Assembly (NCBI GenBank): GCA_002497345.1
Contig: DANS01000032.1
Location: 35,765 to 66,213 of the forward strand
From: Thermoproteus sp. UBA157
Lineage (GTDB): Archaea > Thermoproteota > Thermoprotei > Thermoproteales > Thermoproteaceae
Reading direction: 5' to 3'
Length of the DNA stretch: 30,449 bases
Under the pieces are notes generated by a model. It searched no databases. It was not told the origin of the DNA and was given only the letters and a program-made list of their open reading frames with translations. Each line of letters begins with the position of its first letter. Positions within the stretch are counted from its first letter, which is position 1. Positions 28,773 to 30,449 of the stretch are shown one piece after another. A program made the translations under genes and the position numbers.

Positions 28773-30389
28773 TATTAGCCAATACCTCAACACCATCGTA
28801 GGATCAACCGTGACCTTTATGCCCGGCTTGGTCACTATGTACAATTTGCCTTGGAACAACGGCACTATCGGGACGTCCTCCGCTATTATCCTCTGCACCT
28901 CCGCGTATATCTGCGCCCTCGCCGTCTGGTTCACCGAGACGGACGCCTCGTCGAGGAGCCTATCGACAGTCGGGTTGGAGTAGCCGTTGCCCAGCCACGA
29001 GTTCGCGCCGCTTCTGAAGAACGGGACCATGTAGTCGTCCGGATCTAGATAGTCGGGGTACCAGCCCAGCAGGTAGACCTCCATGACGCCCTTTCTGGCG
29101 TAGTCGGTGTAGGTGCTCCACTCGGCAGATCTGATATTCACAGTTATCATGCCCGTGGCCTCCAGCTGTTGCTTCAGCAGAGCCGCGACGTCTTGCTCGG
29201 TGCTGCCGTAGTGGGACGGGGTGTACCAGAGGTCTATCACCAGCTTGTTGTTGGGCGAGTAGCCGGCCTTCTGCAACAGCTGCTCGGCCAATGTCGTGTT
29301 GCAATCGCCGTACATCTGCTGAAACACGGGCACGGCGCCCCACATGCCCGACGGTATCATGGTATAAAGCGGCGACATGGCGCCGTTGAACACCACGTTT
29401 ATTATCTGGGACCTACACACGGCAGCGGCGATGGCTTGCCTGACTAGCGTGTTGTTGAGCATCTTGACGTTTATCACTAAATAGCGTATGAACAAGCTGG
29501 GCACCTCCACGACGTTGAACTTCCCGCTCGCCTTGAGGGCTTGTAAATCGGGCGGGCTCAACGTGCGCCACGCCACGTCTATCTCGCCGCTTTGGAGCGC
29601 GAGCCTCAACGCGGAGGAATCGCTGTAGAACCTGATGACCACCGTCTTGTAGTAGGGCTTGGGCCCATACCAGTAGGGATTCGCTGTGAGGACTATGGTC
29701 TGATCCCTCACGAACTTGGATATGCAGTAGGGCCCGGCGCCGCCGGCCGTCTGGTCGGGATCCACTTGGTTCGGGTTGTACTTGGGGCTCACGGGGAAGT
29801 AAGGCGGCGTGGCGAGGAGCGCGAGGAAGTACGCCACGGGCCTCTTGAGGACGAACATCACCGTGTAGTTGTCGAGCGCCGTGACGTTCTTCACGAAATA
29901 CGTCACGAGCCAGGCGGGATCCCCGTTTATCCTCATTACCCTCTGTATGGACCAAACGACGTTTTGCGCTGTGACGGGCGTGCCGTCGCAGAACCTCGCG
30001 TCATGCCTCAAGTGGAATATCCAGATGGTCCCGTTGTCCTTGACCTCCCAGCTCGTGGCAAGCGCCGGCACGAGCTCCGTGGAGCCCGGCCTATACATGA
30101 CGAGGCCAGACATGGTGTTGTAGAAGATCTCCCACGTGAAAAAGTCGTAGGCCATGGCGGGATCCAGCTGCGTTACCTTGTCCGTGACGCCTATGGTGAG
30201 CGTCGGCCCGCCCGCGGTTGAGGTGGCCGTCTGCGGAGCTGCCGACGAGGTCGACGACGCTGGCGCGGTTGGAGCCGACGCTGTGGTGCTCGGAGCGCCG
30301 CCCTTGCCGCCCGACGTTGCTAAATACGCAACGGCGCCGATAATTGCGATTATCACTACGACTATCGCGATCGTTGTTGATGTCTTCAT
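28758..30389 (-). CDS. dppA: Peptide/oligosaccharide-binding protein of the ABC importer (SBP family 5)
   Basis: 543 residues. The N-terminus MKTSTTIAIVVVIIAIIGAVAYLAT is an archaeal signal/anchor helix, followed by a Ser/Thr/Ala/Pro-rich linker (to about residue 60) typical of surface-tethered binding proteins. The mature part has the family-5 signature LDPAMAYDFFTWEIFYNTMSGL, then LVPALATSWEVKDNGTIWIFHLRHDARFCDGTPVTAQNVVWS, and PSHYGSTEQDVAALLKQQLEATG. It catches peptides (or sugars in some archaeal relatives) outside the cell for the DppDBC channel. It is transcribed toward dppC, unlike the usual co-directional layout. A TATA-like cttaaaaata (about 30404-30413) precedes the ATG. Confidence 0.94.
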   Translation of the reverse strand: MKTSTTIAIVVVIIAIIGAVAYLATSGGKGGAPSTTASAPTAPASSTSSAAPQTATSTAGGPTLTIGVTDKVTQLDPAMAYDFFTWEIFYNTMSGLVMYRPGSTELVPALATSWEVKDNGTIWIFHLRHDARFCDGTPVTAQNVVWSIQRVMRINGDPAWLVTYFVKNVTALDNYTVMFVLKRPVAYFLALLATPPYFPVSPKYNPNQVDPDQTAGGAGPYCISKFVRDQTIVLTANPYWYGPKPYYKTVVIRFYSDSSALRLALQSGEIDVAWRTLSPPDLQALKASGKFNVVEVPSLFIRYLVINVKMLNNTLVRQAIAAAVCRSQIINVVFNGAMSPLYTMIPSGMWGAVPVFQQMYGDCNTTLAEQLLQKAGYSPNNKLVIDLWYTPSHYGSTEQDVAALLKQQLEATGMITVNIRSAEWSTYTDYARKGVMEVYLLGWYPDYLDPDDYMVPFFRSGANSWLGNGYSNPTVDRLLDEASVSVNQTARAQIYAEVQRIIAEDVPIVPLFQGKLYIVTKPGIKVTVDPTMVLRYWLISGST

Positions 30390-30403
30390 GGAGTAGCTTT
30401 TTT

Positions 30404-30413
30404 AATTATTTTT
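30404..30413 (-). promoter_or_regulatory. TATA-like element of dppA
   Basis: Minus-strand cttaaaaata within an AT-rich stretch, centred about 20 nt before ATG 30389. A second AT block (aattaaaaaagc) lies closer to the start. The copy-2 repeat begins about 9 nt further upstream. Confidence 0.5.
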
Positions 30414-30421
30414 AAGTTTTA

Positions 30422-30445
30422 AGGAAAAAACTAGGTTCAGCCGGA
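30422..30445 (+). repeat. 24-nt direct repeat, copy 2
   Basis: Matches 28749-28772 at 22 of 24 positions. On the minus strand it reads tccggctgaacctag: compared with the end of dppA (tccgggtcaacctag) it would give V-S-G and a stop. So it may be the 3' end of a second binding-protein gene lying beyond the window. Confidence 0.8.
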
Positions 30446-30449
30446 GACT

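Noticed and set aside
1..30449. CRISPR arrays, insertion sequences, tRNA or rRNA genes
   Set aside because: No regularly spaced repeats, no transposase reading frames, and no tRNA T-arm/acceptor or rRNA patterns were seen on either strand.

Overview
The window is a gene-dense, GC-rich piece of an archaeal chromosome, most likely from a Thermoproteaceae-type crenarchaeon (Thermoproteus/Pyrobaculum-like). The domain assignment rests on archaeal-type genes: ribosomal protein S6e, aIF5B, diphthine synthase and diphthine-ammonia ligase, a FAU-1-type RNase E/G-like protein, and a dolichol-kinase-family membrane enzyme. Most first genes of transcription units have a TATA-like element centred about 22-28 nt before an ATG or GTG and no visible Shine-Dalgarno, which is the pattern of leaderless transcripts. 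I used that spacing to choose many starts. The genus is inference.

Layout. 1-1057 (+): a thioredoxin-like gene cut by the window edge and a degenerate methyltransferase-like gene. 5797-1054 (-): a CstA transporter, then a tight five-gene cluster with two different ArsA/Get3-like ATPases flanked by two paralogous small proteins and ending in an unknown protein. 5827-7292: poorly conserved membrane-anchored genes sharing an N-terminal motif, a decayed copy of one of them, and a small OsmC-like ORF. 7354-8837 (-): a fucose-isomerase-like protein and a small membrane protein. 8941-10379 (-): SurE followed by half of an MFS transporter. 10465-12914: FAU-1 (+), an SDR and a CGDB/DUF6379-like protein (-). 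12961-15027 (+): an unknown small protein, heme O synthase (CtaB), a stand-alone Lrp ligand domain and S6e. 18668-14993 (-): MaoC, DphB, aIF5B and the dolichol-kinase-like enzyme. 18715-20230 (+): a HIT protein, a DUF973-like membrane protein and a decayed second DUF973 copy. 20277-25591: a TIM-barrel-like unknown, ornithine carbamoyltransferase, aldo/keto reductase, DUF72, a dual-specificity-type phosphatase, Dph6 and an unknown. 25765-25965 holds a probable structured RNA. 25997-30389 holds a Dpp/Opp-type ABC importer (one ATPase, two permeases) with its binding protein in convergent orientation.

How genes work together. DphB and Dph6 act in making diphthamide on aEF2, and DphB sits directly upstream of aIF5B; S6e is nearby, so the centre of the window has a translation flavour. 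CtaB implies a heme-copper oxidase elsewhere in the genome. DppD, DppB, DppC and the binding protein form most of a peptide (or oligosaccharide) importer; the usual second ATPase is not in view.

Most interesting candidates. (1) The small protein-ATPase-ATPase-small protein cluster: one ATPase keeps the switch I Asp and switch II Pro/His, and the other has lost them while keeping its P-loop, which suggests an active/inactive heterodimer with dedicated small partners. (2) A 12-bp perfect terminal helix enclosing strong hairpins at 25801-25961 behind its own TATA-like element. (3) A 24-nt direct repeat bracketing the reversed binding-protein gene. (4) Two divergent gene pairs, each with exactly 46 bp between start codons and a single TATA-like element in the middle. 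(5) All six convergent pairs of intact genes overlap at their stop codons.
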